Below, in pieces: positions 13,533 to 25,660 of a DNA stretch of 64,000 nucleotides (the stretch's first letter is position 1; every line of letters begins with the position of its first letter). A program made the translations under genes and the position numbers. The notes below the pieces were generated by a model. That model saw nothing but the letters and a program-made list of their open reading frames with translations. It had not been told where the DNA came from and did not search any database. This DNA comes from Brugia malayi (taxonomy: Eukaryota > Nematoda > Chromadorea > Rhabditida > Onchocercidae), in contig NW_025062475.1 of assembly GCF_000002995.4 (NCBI RefSeq), positions 11,040,187-11,104,186 on the forward strand, given 5' to 3'.

Positions 13533-16500
13533 TTATATCAAATCAGCCAGACTCTTACAGAAACCATTAACTGCGATTTGATAAGTTGGACAATGGTCTT
13601 CGCAAAGATTTAAATATTGACCATTCATGTATCGTCTCACTTGAACTTGACTTCCTGGACATGATATCGCATTGATCGAGGTTTGGTAAAATCCTAAAAT
13701 TAAGATATTTGCACTTCTCATATTTTTTACTCTTACTTTCATTTATTAATCGATCTCTTTTACTATCCACAAAATGGCATATTGGTGTCATATAAAGTTG
13801 ATTTTGTCAAATGAATGAAACCTTGATTTTAGTAGCTATGCAAACTTTTTATGTATAAACAGCAAAAAATTTTCAAGTTTTCTTTTTTTTTTTAGTTTTT
13901 CAAAATATTGCAATTAATAGTTTCTCGACGATATATTTTACAAATTTTATAATTTACAAAATTATATAACTATTTAAAAATATTACTTGAAAAAGGATTG
14001 TAAGCTGAGGTACAGCATTGATATCCGTTATTTTTAATAGATCTGAGACAACGATAACCATTAGGACACGAACTTTGCTTTGCATTATTACACTGTAACG
14101 GTGTTCCGGTTGTTGGAAAAAGAAGTGCTGTTCCGGAAGGACAACCATCATTTTGCACCTCTGTGATGTATTTCATGATTTAAATTAAAATCCAAAAAAA
14201 AATTTGTACAATTTTATTTGATAAAAATGTTTGCTTGACAATGAAATTATATTAGTATAACGAACAAATTTTATTAATAATTAATAATATTAAAAAAAAT
14301 AAAATTAACATACCTTCTTTAATTTTCCTTTTGCAACAGAAATAATTTTGTGCTTTTTTAATAAAAATACAATCAAATCCAATCGGACAAGGTGCCATAG
14401 TACAAGTTTGTGGTATTCCTTTTAGCATATACGGGGTACCATCGTTGCAAATATCGACGGAAACTTTGAAATGATTTCGAACATTTATCGTTGATTTACT
14501 ACTACTATTACCTCTACCAATAACACTGATACCTGATAAATGACCACAACAAATATTTCGTCCAGCATCACGACTAAATTGACAACTGTATCCTTTTGGA
14601 CAACTATTCTTTAAGGTTGAACAATATCGAACCTGAAATTTCCTTTTTTTTTTTCCCTCTCTCTCTCTCTTTCTTTCTCTTTCTCTCCCTCTTAATAAAT
14701 TTCATTCATCAAGACATTATATCAATTAAATGATATAGTATTTGCTATTGATTGTTATTTTTATTTTTTCTAACTTACTATAACCTATGATAATAAAATC
14801 TAATTTGTAGATACATTTATTAATAACATTAAATTATCAAAAATTTCAAAAAAAAATAAAACCTTATTAGATCCTTTCTCATAATATGGTATTTGACTTG
14901 AAATTGAACATTTTATTTTAGCACTTTTTGCTTCTTTGATAATACATTTGCCGTGATAAATGATATATCCACTGATACATTCACAAATGCCATCTTTACA
15001 CCTGGAACCACCTAGGCATTGCTTATCATCTATGCAAAGATCACCTGGCTCACTTCGTTCCAAACATTCATCTGCTATTAGCAGTTCGCCTTCTTGACAA
15101 GCTAAAATTATTTGAAAATATTTCATTTCATTATTTTTATACAAATTTATACCACTTTAACTAATTTATTTCAATAAAACATTTCAGTTCATATTATACT
15201 TTATAATAATTTAAAATTAATATACTATTATTGGAATTTCTTTTAAATTTAAATAATTTTAAATTATAATGTTAGATTTTGTTTCTTTTTTCTTTCATTG
15301 ATCTTACAATCCTGCAATAAGTTAATGATAAGATATATAATTTTGATCCTTAAAGTAATAAAACATGAAATTATTCATAAAATTTAGATAATTATTTTGA
15401 TATGTGAAATTTAAGTATTCAATCTTTGGTGCATATTCCATGAAATAATAATTATTCACATCAAATATAATACATTTGTAAAAATAACTGCAATTATAGA
15501 TCATATCATAATCAATTATCAATTATCAGCTCTTTTCAAACAATAATTTTGTTAACATCATCATAAATTATGCAAATTTATTTACAATATTACTTAGAGA
15601 TTGTAAAAAAAAAAAATTACTTTTATTACTTTTAGTGATTTTATTTGCAAGCATTGATGTATTACCACAACACTGATAACGTCGTTTTGGTAATGACCAC
15701 TGACACGAGTAACCTCTCGGACAAACATTTGTTAATGAATTGAATGGATCACAGGAAATCACTTCATTTTCTCTCATATAAACATATTTATTTGGAGGAC
15801 AACCATCTGTATAAAATTTAATCAATTTATGCGAAATTAGCAGTAAGTTAACAGTAAGTACACTAGTATTAGTATTACAGTTCAGAAATGAAAATTCCTG
15901 AAACTTCCTGCAATTAATCCGGAAAAGAAGAAATAATTGATCAGAGTCATACTAAACAAATAAGAAAAAAAAAAAAAGCAAATAATTCAATTCGATATAT
16001 TTTGTTAATCTTTTATTATATTAATTTGAAATACTCTAAAAATTTTATTATATAGAATTTTTATTTGAGAATGTGATCAAAATTATAAAATTTAATTAAA
16101 ATTGCAATTAGCAGAATAAATTTTCATTTTGTTTCAGCATGTTTTTTTTTTTTTTATTTTCTTTTTTAAGTAATAATCGAGAAAAACATTTAACATACCG
16201 GAAACTGATGTATTATCATTTTCACAACAATAACCGGTCATTAATTCGGTTTCTGCATTTTGACATGTATAACCAATAGGACAGGTGATAAATGGTGAAT
16301 TAAGTTGACATGAACGTGGCATTTTACTAATAATTTCGGAGTAAAATTTTGCACCATTTGGACATAAATAATTTGATGAACAACAGTAACCCTAAAAAGA
16401 AAGAAAATACATTCTAAATAATTTTAACAGATCAATGATAAATTAACACGGAAATTGATACAAATTTTTAGTCATAAAAAATTAATTTGAAATAATTGCA

Positions 16501-17541
16501 AGGAAATTTGTAATAATTAAATGTTTTATTTTCAAAAAAATGATATTTTTCATCAAATCAATCCCAGTATTCCATTAGATTTATTTAATTAAATAACATC
16601 TAATTAGCTATCAAACAAATGCATAAATTTTTCAAAAAATTAATTAATTACTTTTGCAAAATTCAAACTCTGACTTCAAACTTTTATTGAAATGATATTC
16701 AGCAAAAATTTTAAATGTATACGAAGAATATTGAATAAATTTGAAGACAGTTTTTAAAAGCTAAAAAAAAAAAAAGAAAATAGCGTCATAATCTTCCAAA
16801 AATAATGCTTATGATATTTTTCAAAGAGAACATGTCAATATCATAGAAAGTCTTTGATTCAATGATTATTTTTTCTCAATTATAAATCAAATATAAAATG
16901 ACCTTTATAAATTAAATTCAAAATGACCTTTATAAATTAAATTCAAAATGACCTTTATAAATTAAATTCAAAATGACCTTTATAAATTAAATACAAAATG
17001 ACCTGTAGAGCTCCTGGCACATCTGAAAAGCAGTTGTATCCCACTGGACATTGATTACTTCCACTACTTATTATACAACGAATTGGCAATTTCGATGACT
17101 GATCTTTGTAAACTGCTCTCCCTCTCGGACATATGTCTAAAAGAAAAAAAAAATTGTTCAAAATTTTAGTTTCTTTAAAAAATAAAATTTCAATAACATA
17201 GAATAACAGTCATTGTTATCACTCATCTATTTTAATTTAATCGTTTATTATTAAATTTTAATGCTTATAAGAAAATACATTTAAATGAGTATATCTATTG
17301 ATTAAAAAGAATTACTTTTAAAAATAGAATAGCATATTTTATATTATTACAATTTAAATTTAATTTATATTGTAACTCATTTTACCTTCGTTGATAGATG
17401 CACAACAATAGTAACGATTTGTTTGCATATGAAAACGACATAGGTAGTAATCAGGGCATGAAGTACTAACGTTTATTAAGCATTCACGAACACTCATATT
17501 AAATGCATTCATATATGCTTTTTCACCACTTGGACAAACCT
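13533..17541 (-). other. C-terminal lustrin-type cysteine repeat array
   Basis: Eight exons carry successive repeats of the form CPxG - about 15-20 residues - C - about 7 - CPxGYxC - about 10 - CC. Examples: [40 protein letters not shown] and [10 protein letters not shown] starts. The exon 14863-15101 differs: it is an EB-like module ([20 protein letters not shown], then CECISGY). The final exon ends in FCKSLADLI before the stop. Confidence 0.8.
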
Positions 17542-20500
17542 CTATAAATTTTTTCAATTCAATTTTAAAACTTTATTTTTTAATTTTGAACTTTCAAAGA
17601 AAATAGATAAACTATACGCTTAAAACTGATTATTTTGATAGCATTTATACACTTGAAATGTAATTATTTTGACAAACAAAACGCTTAAAACGTGATTATT
17701 TCAGATGGAAGCATTTATAGGAATGGTTTTAACTGAGAGAATACAAAATGATCGAATGAATTATGCGTCATTATTATTATGCATCATTGCCTTCCTTTGG
17801 TTTGTTTACTTCTTTTTATTGACTTTAGCTCATTCTTTGTTTATTCACCTTGTTGACCTTTGAACCCATTCTTAATCAGTCTAGCTGAGATGAATTCAAA
17901 AAAAAAAAAAAAAAGAACAAACTTACCCATATTTGTTGCACCACAACATACATTTTTTCCGAAAAGCTCATCATAGGTACACGTAAAATTATTGGGACAA
18001 CTATTGCTTACGTCACTTCTGCATTCCAATTGCATGTGTGTACTTGGATTTACGTGAACGATATCGCCTGATGCGCACGCTGATGATAAGCAGAAGTTGT
18101 TGCATTGCTCGAAAGTTGCAAAATTATTCAAATTACCGCCACAACCATTGTACGTAAATTCGATGCATTCCTTACTGGCTATATTGAAATAGAAACGTGT
18201 AACCACTGACGTACCACATGAATTACCTTGGTGAGGCGGTAAAGAACAGATATATGCTGCAAGGTGCTCAAGGTGTATTTAATATTGCATCTACTATTTA
18301 TTGCAAAAATTTTTGTAATTGAATTACTTCCTTAAATATACATGTATACTGCCTTCTCCTTCACGTAATATATGACGTTTTCTTCTCTACGTAATACATG
18401 ACGTTTTCTTCTCCACGTAATATATGTTGTCTTCTTCTGTCCCACGTAATACACATACTTTGTTCCCTTTCTCTATTTTAAAAAGTTACTAATCAAATAA
18501 ATCGACGAAAAAAATTGATGGAATTAGGATTACTTTGTCAATAATTCTTTCATTTTCTACTTAAATACTTCTATTTTTGAATATTTTCCTTTTACCTTTG
18601 CATAAGCACTTTTGTTTCTGCATACAAGAAATGACAATTTTTGTAAATAAATAAATTTTAGAAATTAATTTGTATAAAAAATTGTAAATGAATTCATTTT
18701 AAATAAAAAGCAAAAACCTCGCTTTGGACAGCATCTATTCACAATACTATTTCCGGAAGTAAGTGATGTACATTCATGAGTATTTGGACAGGATACGGTT
18801 GATGAACAGTCTATTTGTTTATTAAATTCATTTCTTTTTGGACTACCACCATTTGGACATTTTCTATCATTGCAATAACTTTCGCATTGTTCATATGATT
18901 GAAAATTATTTGAATTTCCACCACAACCTGAAAATTTCTTTTCCTTTTTTTTTCTTGTGAATTAAATTTAATATTGTATTAAATTTAATACTGATAAATG
19001 TATAAATTGTATTGACAGTTAAAATAATAATTTATAAAAATAAATAAAAAGAGAAAACAAACAAATAAATAATAACTTGCCATTATAAAGGAAATTTTCG
19101 CATTCTTGTATTTGTGAATTGTAAAAATAGCGATAGGATGAAGGAATGTCACAAGTGACACCTTTACTAAATGATACTTGACATGTATATTCTCTCGTTG
19201 GACAGCAACCCCACAAATTCCCATCAAAGTGACATTCATAATTTGGTGGACATGTTTTGGCGCTATTAGAATCGGAACAAATAAAATAATTTCCTTTATT
19301 ATCCTTGTATGCATCTCCTTGTGGACATCTCGGGTTTGCTAAAACTTATAAAAAACATTTTTTTTTTGTAAAAAAATCTGTTATTCTTACTTATAAAATT
19401 TTTACTTCTAAAATTAAATCATAAACATTCATTCATTTCTCTTCTAATTATCATTTGAAGTAAAAAAGAAAAGAAAGAAACGAGATTGAAATTGTCCTCT
19501 AATTACTATAATTAAATATTTCTTAATTAAGGAACGAAAAAATAACATTTCTGGTTGTGGATTTCATTAAAGAATATTTAGATAATAAAAGATTTCAACT
19601 TCTATCATTCATTCTGCTTATTTCAGTTTAAATGTGATAAGCGAAATTATCATTGTAAGCTTTATTATGAGATAATGTCACACTTAGAATTAACTCCAAA
19701 TTATTCCACTTTTCACTATCCACTAATTATTCAGCTTTTTAAAATACTTGCTAATTATTCAATTTTACTATGCTACTATCATTGCTTTAAATAAAAGAGA
19801 AAAAGAAACTTAAAACGATGAAGAAATTATGATGTTTACATCATATTTTGAATTTTCATTTTTAGCAATCTAATTTTCCTCATTCAAATTTTGTGTAAAA
19901 TATATTAACAAGAATTGGTGGTTAATTTTAGGTTAATTAATTAATTAATTGGAAATATTACGAATAATATTGTTGCATGTATTTTGACATTCTAATAATG
20001 TCTCGAAATTATTATCATTGCCTTGACATCCAGTATAATTAAATAATTGACACGCATGATTTACCGCATCATACCAGTATCGTCGTATATTTTCCTTGCA
20101 GTTTCCGAGTCGTAATGGTTGTGAACAAATTGCATCTGTAAGGTTTAAAGATTAATTTCAACGATAAATATTAATAACGGAAATATCCTAAAATCAAATC
20201 ACTTGTTTAAATCATTTAAAAAAAAAAAGTTTTAATTCATTCATAGGCTTAAGCTTAGACTTTTAGCTTAATAAATTAGAATATTTTTATTGAAATTTGA
20301 ATAATATAAACTTGTTGAAAACTTGAAATATAACCACTAATAATGAATTAAAAAAATTATTATATAGTAACCAAATAATTAATTGCATAATTATCATCAA
20401 GAAAGTTGTGCATAATAAATTAGTGAATTAAATTTAATAAAAACTTAGCTTTGCTTCTTAAATAGTATAAAAATAAATCAGATATCAAGCTTGTATTTAT

Positions 20501-23500
20501 CGAAATCATTTTTTTTTTCTTTTTCTTTGTATGCAATATTTTTGCATTAAAGAAAAATTTTTAATTAAATTGACTTTTCCTTTTTTTTTTTTGAAATTTT
20601 ATTTGTTTAAATAATTTATTCATTTTGATTTCACTCAAATTTAGCATTTTTTTTTTTGAAAAAAGAGATTATTCATTCATATAATTAAGAAAAAAGAAAA
20701 GAAATTTGAAAAACGAACGAAGTTTCGGACAACAAATCTTATTGTCCATCTGACATTCATGTGTGCTTGGACAATGGCTATTACGATTACATCGCTGAGT
20801 GACCTGTCGAATTTTTAACGCTGTTCCATGCTTACATTGAAGTTTTTCACAGAATAATTCACAGTCAGACAATGATTTGAAATTGTTGAAATTACCCAAT
20901 GCGCCATTGTATGTAAATGATGTGCAGCGGCCTTGTTCCGAATCATAGTAATAACGGCGAGATTTCTCGAAGTTTAAATTAAACATTCTGGAAATTCACT
21001 TCATTCAATTATATTGCATTATTTAATATCAGTCATTCTTCGTATTTACTATTTTTTAATTTTCTCACACATTTAATTTTTTTTTTGATAATCAATTAAA
21101 TCATATTTAAATTTTAGAAGTGATAAATCTAAGATTTTCTGTAAAAAAATTTTACAAAATTCATAATTGGACTAAGTATTGAGCTAAATGAAAATTCTTT
21201 TAACAACTTTAAATTTTATTAAAAATCTAATAAATATGAATGATTGCATGAAACTTTGCTTTTGTACAATCTTTGAATTATTTTTATCCTAAAAAATTTG
21301 CAGTGACCTTCTGACCTTTTCATACTGTGACCAGGGTCAAAATTAGTATGGCGAGAAGGGTCAAATGGACGTCCACCAGCAATACTACATATGCTTGTAA
21401 CACTTGGACAGCAAACTTCTCTCCAATCATTTGCTTTACATTCAAAATTGGTTGAACATGAATTTATTGTTTGGCAATTAGTGATTGGTTCCTCTTCGTT
21501 CAAAATGCGCCCCACTGAATATTCCGGGGCGCCACGTTTGCAACCTTAAGAAATGAATAAATTACAAAAAAAAAATAAAAAAATATTACCTCAAAAATTT
21601 GAATGTCAGTAATAAATTTAAAATTTAAGTTTTTCGAAAACTACTATTTAATTTCATCCTGACTCTTTTACGAGACTACATAATTAATTAATTAAATGTA
21701 TTGCTTGGACAGCATTAGATATGTTGTTGCTTAAAAATGTTGTAAAAGGAATATAATTTATAAACTTGAATAAATTCTAATAAATTATTATTTATATTTG
21801 TGATATTATTTCAATTACAGATAAATAAATTATTTACTAAAAATATTTAAATTTAATAACGAATAACTTACTATCTTTGCAATATGATTCGCAATGTTCA
21901 CGAGTTTTGAAATTATTAGGTGATTGTACTTCCGTTTCATCCCATGGATCCCACATAAACTGTTCACATATACCGGTTACAGAATTAAACCACCAACGTG
22001 GTCGTACGCCAGCTGATTCTTTCACATTTAATTTTGCTTCACGTTTTGGTTGCATGCAAGTAAATGCTATAAAAAAAAAATGGAAAAAGGAAAAGAAATA
22101 TTTTAAATGAACCCTCATTTTAAGCATCTAAAAATTGAAATATCAAAATGATTACAAATTTTTTATCATTTTTTTTTTTTGAACATATTTTTAAAATTAG
22201 TCATTTTTTCAAAATTATTCTTTTAACTAACCACGATTTGGACAACAAATTCCATCTGCTTGCGGATGAATATTGTAAATACCTTTCATTGCTAATTTCA
22301 CATTATTCAATGGTACCGTTACACAGTCGTAAATATCGGCAATGTAAATTCCATTTTCCGGTTGATACGGTTCTGTAGCATAGGTACATGCACCACCACC
22401 ATTTGCTACAAATGTATTGTAATCGGTAGATGTTGAAGAACAAAATTGCAACGGATTAATTTGTTCGCCTGCTAAAATCTGAAATGAAAAAGGAAAAAAA
22501 AAATGTTTGCTAATCATTTCTTAACCTTTAACCTTACTTATATAACAAGTATTACTAAAAAAGAAAACTTGTTTTTTATATAATTAAATACAGTTATTTT
22601 TCTTTTACTTTACTTTCAAATAAAATATTTCGAAGTCTTTTTATTACTAAAGTTAAACGTACATCATCATCATCTGGATCAGTCATTGCTGGATTTCGAA
22701 GTTGTGTTATTGGCATTGCTAATAAATCATCATCATATTCCGGTAATGGACATTTCGGCACCGGATCATCATCATCGCCAAATAATAGAATGCAAATAGT
22801 ACCATCACGAGTATGTGCTTGCACATATGGAATTCCATTAATATCAGATGGACATTCACATTTATTTTCTACACAACGTGCACCAGGCCATGCCGAATTA
22901 CATTGTTCCGAGTACTGGCAACCATTTTCACCAATATTTTTCTCTTTAATTTAAAATTATTTCTAATTTTTTATTAATTAAAAAAAAAAAAAAATGCAAT
23001 GATGAATAAAATTTCTTAATATTAAATTTAAATTTTTCTTTTTCTTTTTAATCAATCGTTTGAAATGTTGCATTTTGGCAATTTTTATTATTTTTATTGA
23101 TGCGACAGCGTTTAACGTAAGTAAAAGCGTAAACATTGCATATAATGAAAATCAGAATTTAATATTATTTGATTTCTAATTTCTCGACAGAATCAAAGAA
23201 TTGCATGAATTAATCAACATTTAATGATTATTAAATTATTATTTAATTAATTTTTTTTTTGAACATTCCAATGAAATTCTAAAAATTGCTTTAGCTAAAA
23301 TAGTTACATTTCAAGTTTTAAATTTAAATTTAGTTGACTCACTAAGAATTGATTTGAATCTAAGATGTGAATGTATTTAGAAAAATCATCCAAGATTTTT
23401 GATTGACTTTTCTTATCATAGCAATTTTAAGTTAAATTTTCATATCGAAATTAATTTCAATTTTTCTTTCATTGCAAAAAAAGCAATGAAAATTTGGCAA

Positions 23501-25636
23501 TACAATATGCTAAATAAAAATATGAAATTAAAATTTTTAACAAAAGATGATGAACTTACTGAGATAACAATATCCATGAATGGTAACAAAATTACTTCGA
23601 CATGTACAAGCACCAACTGAACAAAACATTCCCTACAAACTATTTTTCAAAATTAAAATTAAAAAAAAAACTGAAAAAAAATTAATTTATTTAAAAAATT
23701 TCAATTAATAATTTTATATTATTTATATTAAACCTTTTCTTTGTGCAACTGATAAAATGAATGTTTATTTCTTCAAAAATATTTCAATAAGTTTATTTTA
23801 CTCATAATATACATTTCAAGGTAATGTCACATACATCAAATTTCAACAATTATATGCTTAAAAAATTCTTTGAAATTAAAATCGTTAATAATTAAAAAAT
23901 TTTTAAATTCGTCAATAATTAAAAAATGTTTAAAATTAAATTCGTTAATAATAATAATTTTCATTGATCAAGAAGTGTCCTAGTTAGTTTAACCGGTTGA
24001 TCAGCCAGGATAAAATAATTTAAAATTGATTTTAGGAATTTTATTCAAGAAACTAATCAGTCCTTAGCTAATGTTTATATTTATATCGAATGTATTGATA
24101 GTTATGATACATTTTATCATATCATTCAAGTAATTATCATTCAATCAATTCAACATTGATATAATAATAGCTACACTAATCTAATCATGACTATAACTTT
24201 TAAAATTTACAATTCTAAATTAAATTTATTTAGCATGTACGATTAAAATAAAAAGAAATCTTAAATCTGCTAATGTCTAAGACACAATTTCAGCTAATAT
24301 TTTCAAACATATGTGACATTTTTTTGAAATTTTAAAGCATAAAAATTTAAAAACGAACATTCAAGCAATCTGCATTGACGGAACAGTAATCACCAACACG
24401 ACCGGATCCGGCAACTTCACGTCGTTTACGATGTTGATGATTATTCAAACAGGTTCCGTTTACAAAATGCTCATCAGATGCACAACGCTTTGCAATTAAT
24501 TCATTCTTTCTTGTATCGCAAAATAAGTATGAATTCTCATAGATATTAATACGACTAAAATTTTGAAAATGTCAAAAATGAATTAAAATTTTAAATTTTA
24601 AAAAATAATTAACCATAATTAATGAAGCAAAAAGGTGTATTTTCAATTAAAAAATACTTTTTGTAGAAGATTTTGCCTACTTTCAAATATTTGATAATTA
24701 TATATAACAAATAAAGTAAATAAATCAATAAAAATAAGAAAGTTATTCATTCTTTCAAAAGTATAATTGAATTTATAGAAAGTGTAATTCTCATTAGATA
24801 TTTAAATAATATTTTTCTATACGTTTTTTTTTTCAAAATGTCTGGTGATTTAAAGAAAAAAAAAAAGTAAATTTGATGGTAGATTAAAAAAAAAAAAAGT
24901 AAATTTGGTAAATTTAACTGTATTGTCCCAATATTTTGACGTAAGTGACCCGTGATAGTGCCATTTATATAAATAATTGCTCGCAATATGGATAATAATT
25001 TGGATAAATTTTTAGATTAATTAAATATATTGGAAGTAATTTGATATTACAAAAAAAAAAAAAAGAACTTTGAGGAGGAAATGATAATATTACTTCATAA
25101 ATTAGTATAAGTCGATTTATTACAATAATTTATTTAGACTTTAATTGAATGATAATGACAAAACCTCAATTATGATAAGCTAAAGTGTTAAATGATAATT
25201 TAAAATGTAGCAAAATAGTTGTAAATGTAAGCAAACTTACTTATCAGTCGTATTACAGAATAAATGCTCATATTGTTCATCTTTGAGACATTTCTGGCCA
25301 ACATTTAATAGTTTACATTGATCACACTGATTACTGATTCTACAGATTGTAACAGCCCATGATAAGCCTACATTTAAAGCTTAAGCTAACATTGAGTAAG
25401 GTGGGACAAATTTTTATTATCAATTAATTAATTAATTATCTATGGTGTTTGTAGTTTTCAAAGAAGAATAATATTTCGTATTGATTTATTAAATTTATAT
25501 TTAAATAATGAATGAATTATTCAAACTGTAACATCAAATTACCTGAGCAAATTAGTAGAATTACTGCTCCAAGGAGCATTATAATAGCACCAATCGTCCA
25601 ATAATGTACTTTGTTGACAGAGTTATTTGCGGTCAT
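13533..25636 (-). CDS. Large membrane-anchored Kunitz / lustrin-repeat / EB-module protein
   Basis: Exons: 25543-25636, 25241-25367, 24359-24554, 23560-23632, 22663-22943, 22232-22478, 21872-22066, 21316-21544, 20719-20987, 19962-20135, 19081-19338, 18718-18927, 17927-18256, 17386-17541, 17003-17136, 16199-16391, 15630-15806, 14863-15101, 14314-14632, 13987-14160, 13533-13693. All phases agree, giving about 1411 residues. Order: one hydrophobic segment at about 12-31 (signal anchor or uncleaved signal), Cys-rich modules, RKRR at 116-119, EB-like modules, an Asp-rich linker (about 240-257), five Kunitz domains (about 340-860) mixed with and followed by lustrin-type repeats (CPxG...CPxGYxC...CC) to the end. 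Most junctions are phase 1, which suits exon shuffling. Family knowledge points to a secreted or shed cuticle or matrix protein with possible protease-inhibitor activity. Nematodes have several such Kunitz/lustrin proteins; which one this matches is not settled. Confidence 0.85.
16895..17004. repeat. 25-bp tandem repeat abutting a 5' splice site
   Basis: Four copies of a 25-bp unit (16895-16919, 16920-16944, 16945-16969, 16970-16994) plus a partial fifth, nearly identical. On the minus strand the unit includes aggtcatttt, the same bases as the donor of exon 17003-17136 (CTACAG|gtcatt). The intron therefore opens with a real donor and is followed by four look-alikes, 25 bp apart. Confidence 0.9.
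17927..18256 (-). other. Kunitz domain 5 (P1 = Gly) plus lustrin repeat
   Basis: One exon of 330 bases with a complete six-cysteine Kunitz domain: [42 protein letters not shown] lustrin-type repeat ending in NVCC follows. The P1 position is Gly, so strong inhibition of trypsin-like enzymes is not expected. Confidence 0.85.
18351..18460. repeat. Degenerate tandem repeat, about 25-30 bp
   Basis: Four copies of a unit around acgtaatayatgacgttttcttct, with acgtaat starting at about 18363, 18389, 18414 and 18444. It lies inside an intron of the Kunitz/lustrin gene. Confidence 0.7.
18718..19338 (-). other. Lustrin repeat, Kunitz domain 4 (P1 = Asp), lustrin repeat
   Basis: Exons 19081-19338 and 18718-18927. 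The Kunitz domain is split just before C4: [13 protein letters not shown] and FLYNG, then CGGNSNNF and CESYC. The intron uses a GC donor (AATG|gcaagt), after which the frame resumes exactly at the expected C4. All six cysteines are present. P1 is Asp (VTCDIPSS), so classic trypsin inhibition is unlikely. Confidence 0.8.
19962..20135 (-). other. Kunitz domain 3, canonical, P1 = Lys
   Basis: One exon carries a complete domain with cysteine spacing 8-15-7-12-3, the BPTI pattern. The residue after C2 (the P1 reactive site) is Lys, in [13 protein letters not shown], which would suit trypsin-like serine proteases. It is the only domain of the five with a basic P1. The exon also stays open to a stop at 19938-19940 just past the donor used in the model. 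Confidence 0.85.
20719..21544 (-). other. Lustrin repeat plus Kunitz domain 2, lacks C2 and C4
   Basis: Two exons (21316-21544 and 20719-20987) joined in phase 2. The first gives a lustrin-type repeat ending in EVCC. The Kunitz core follows: [27 protein letters not shown], then DCELFC. C3 to C6 have canonical 7-12-3 spacing, but C4 is Ala and no C2 exists. A second lustrin-like repeat (QCKHG...ICC) closes the exon. Confidence 0.8.
21872..22066 (-). other. Kunitz domain 1, lacks C2 and C4
   Basis: A single phase-1 exon holding [23 protein letters not shown], the NNF motif and EHCESYC. Cysteines 1, 3, 5 and 6 are in place. No cysteine occupies the C2 position, and C4 (normally in GCGG) is replaced within WDPWDE. 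The spacing before C5 is four residues longer than usual. Confidence 0.8.
24359..25636 (-). other. N-terminal anchor and RKRR convertase site
   Basis: Exons 1-3 of the Kunitz/lustrin gene. Residues 1-11 are polar and are followed by about 20 hydrophobic residues. A Cys-rich stretch comes next, then [12 protein letters not shown] with RKRR at 116-119. The site matches the basic consensus of furin-like convertases and lies between the membrane segment and all Kunitz and lustrin domains. Cleavage there would release nearly the whole ectodomain. Confidence 0.7.
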
Positions 25637-25660
25637 TCAAATCTAAATTGCTTAAAAATG
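25637..25660 (-). promoter_or_regulatory. Likely spliced-leader acceptor, Kunitz/lustrin gene
   Basis: On the minus strand agcaatttag ends at 25643 and leaves only 7 nt before the ATG at 25636. A 3' splice site this close to a start codon, with no upstream exon, is the usual sign of trans-splicing in nematodes. Confidence 0.5.
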
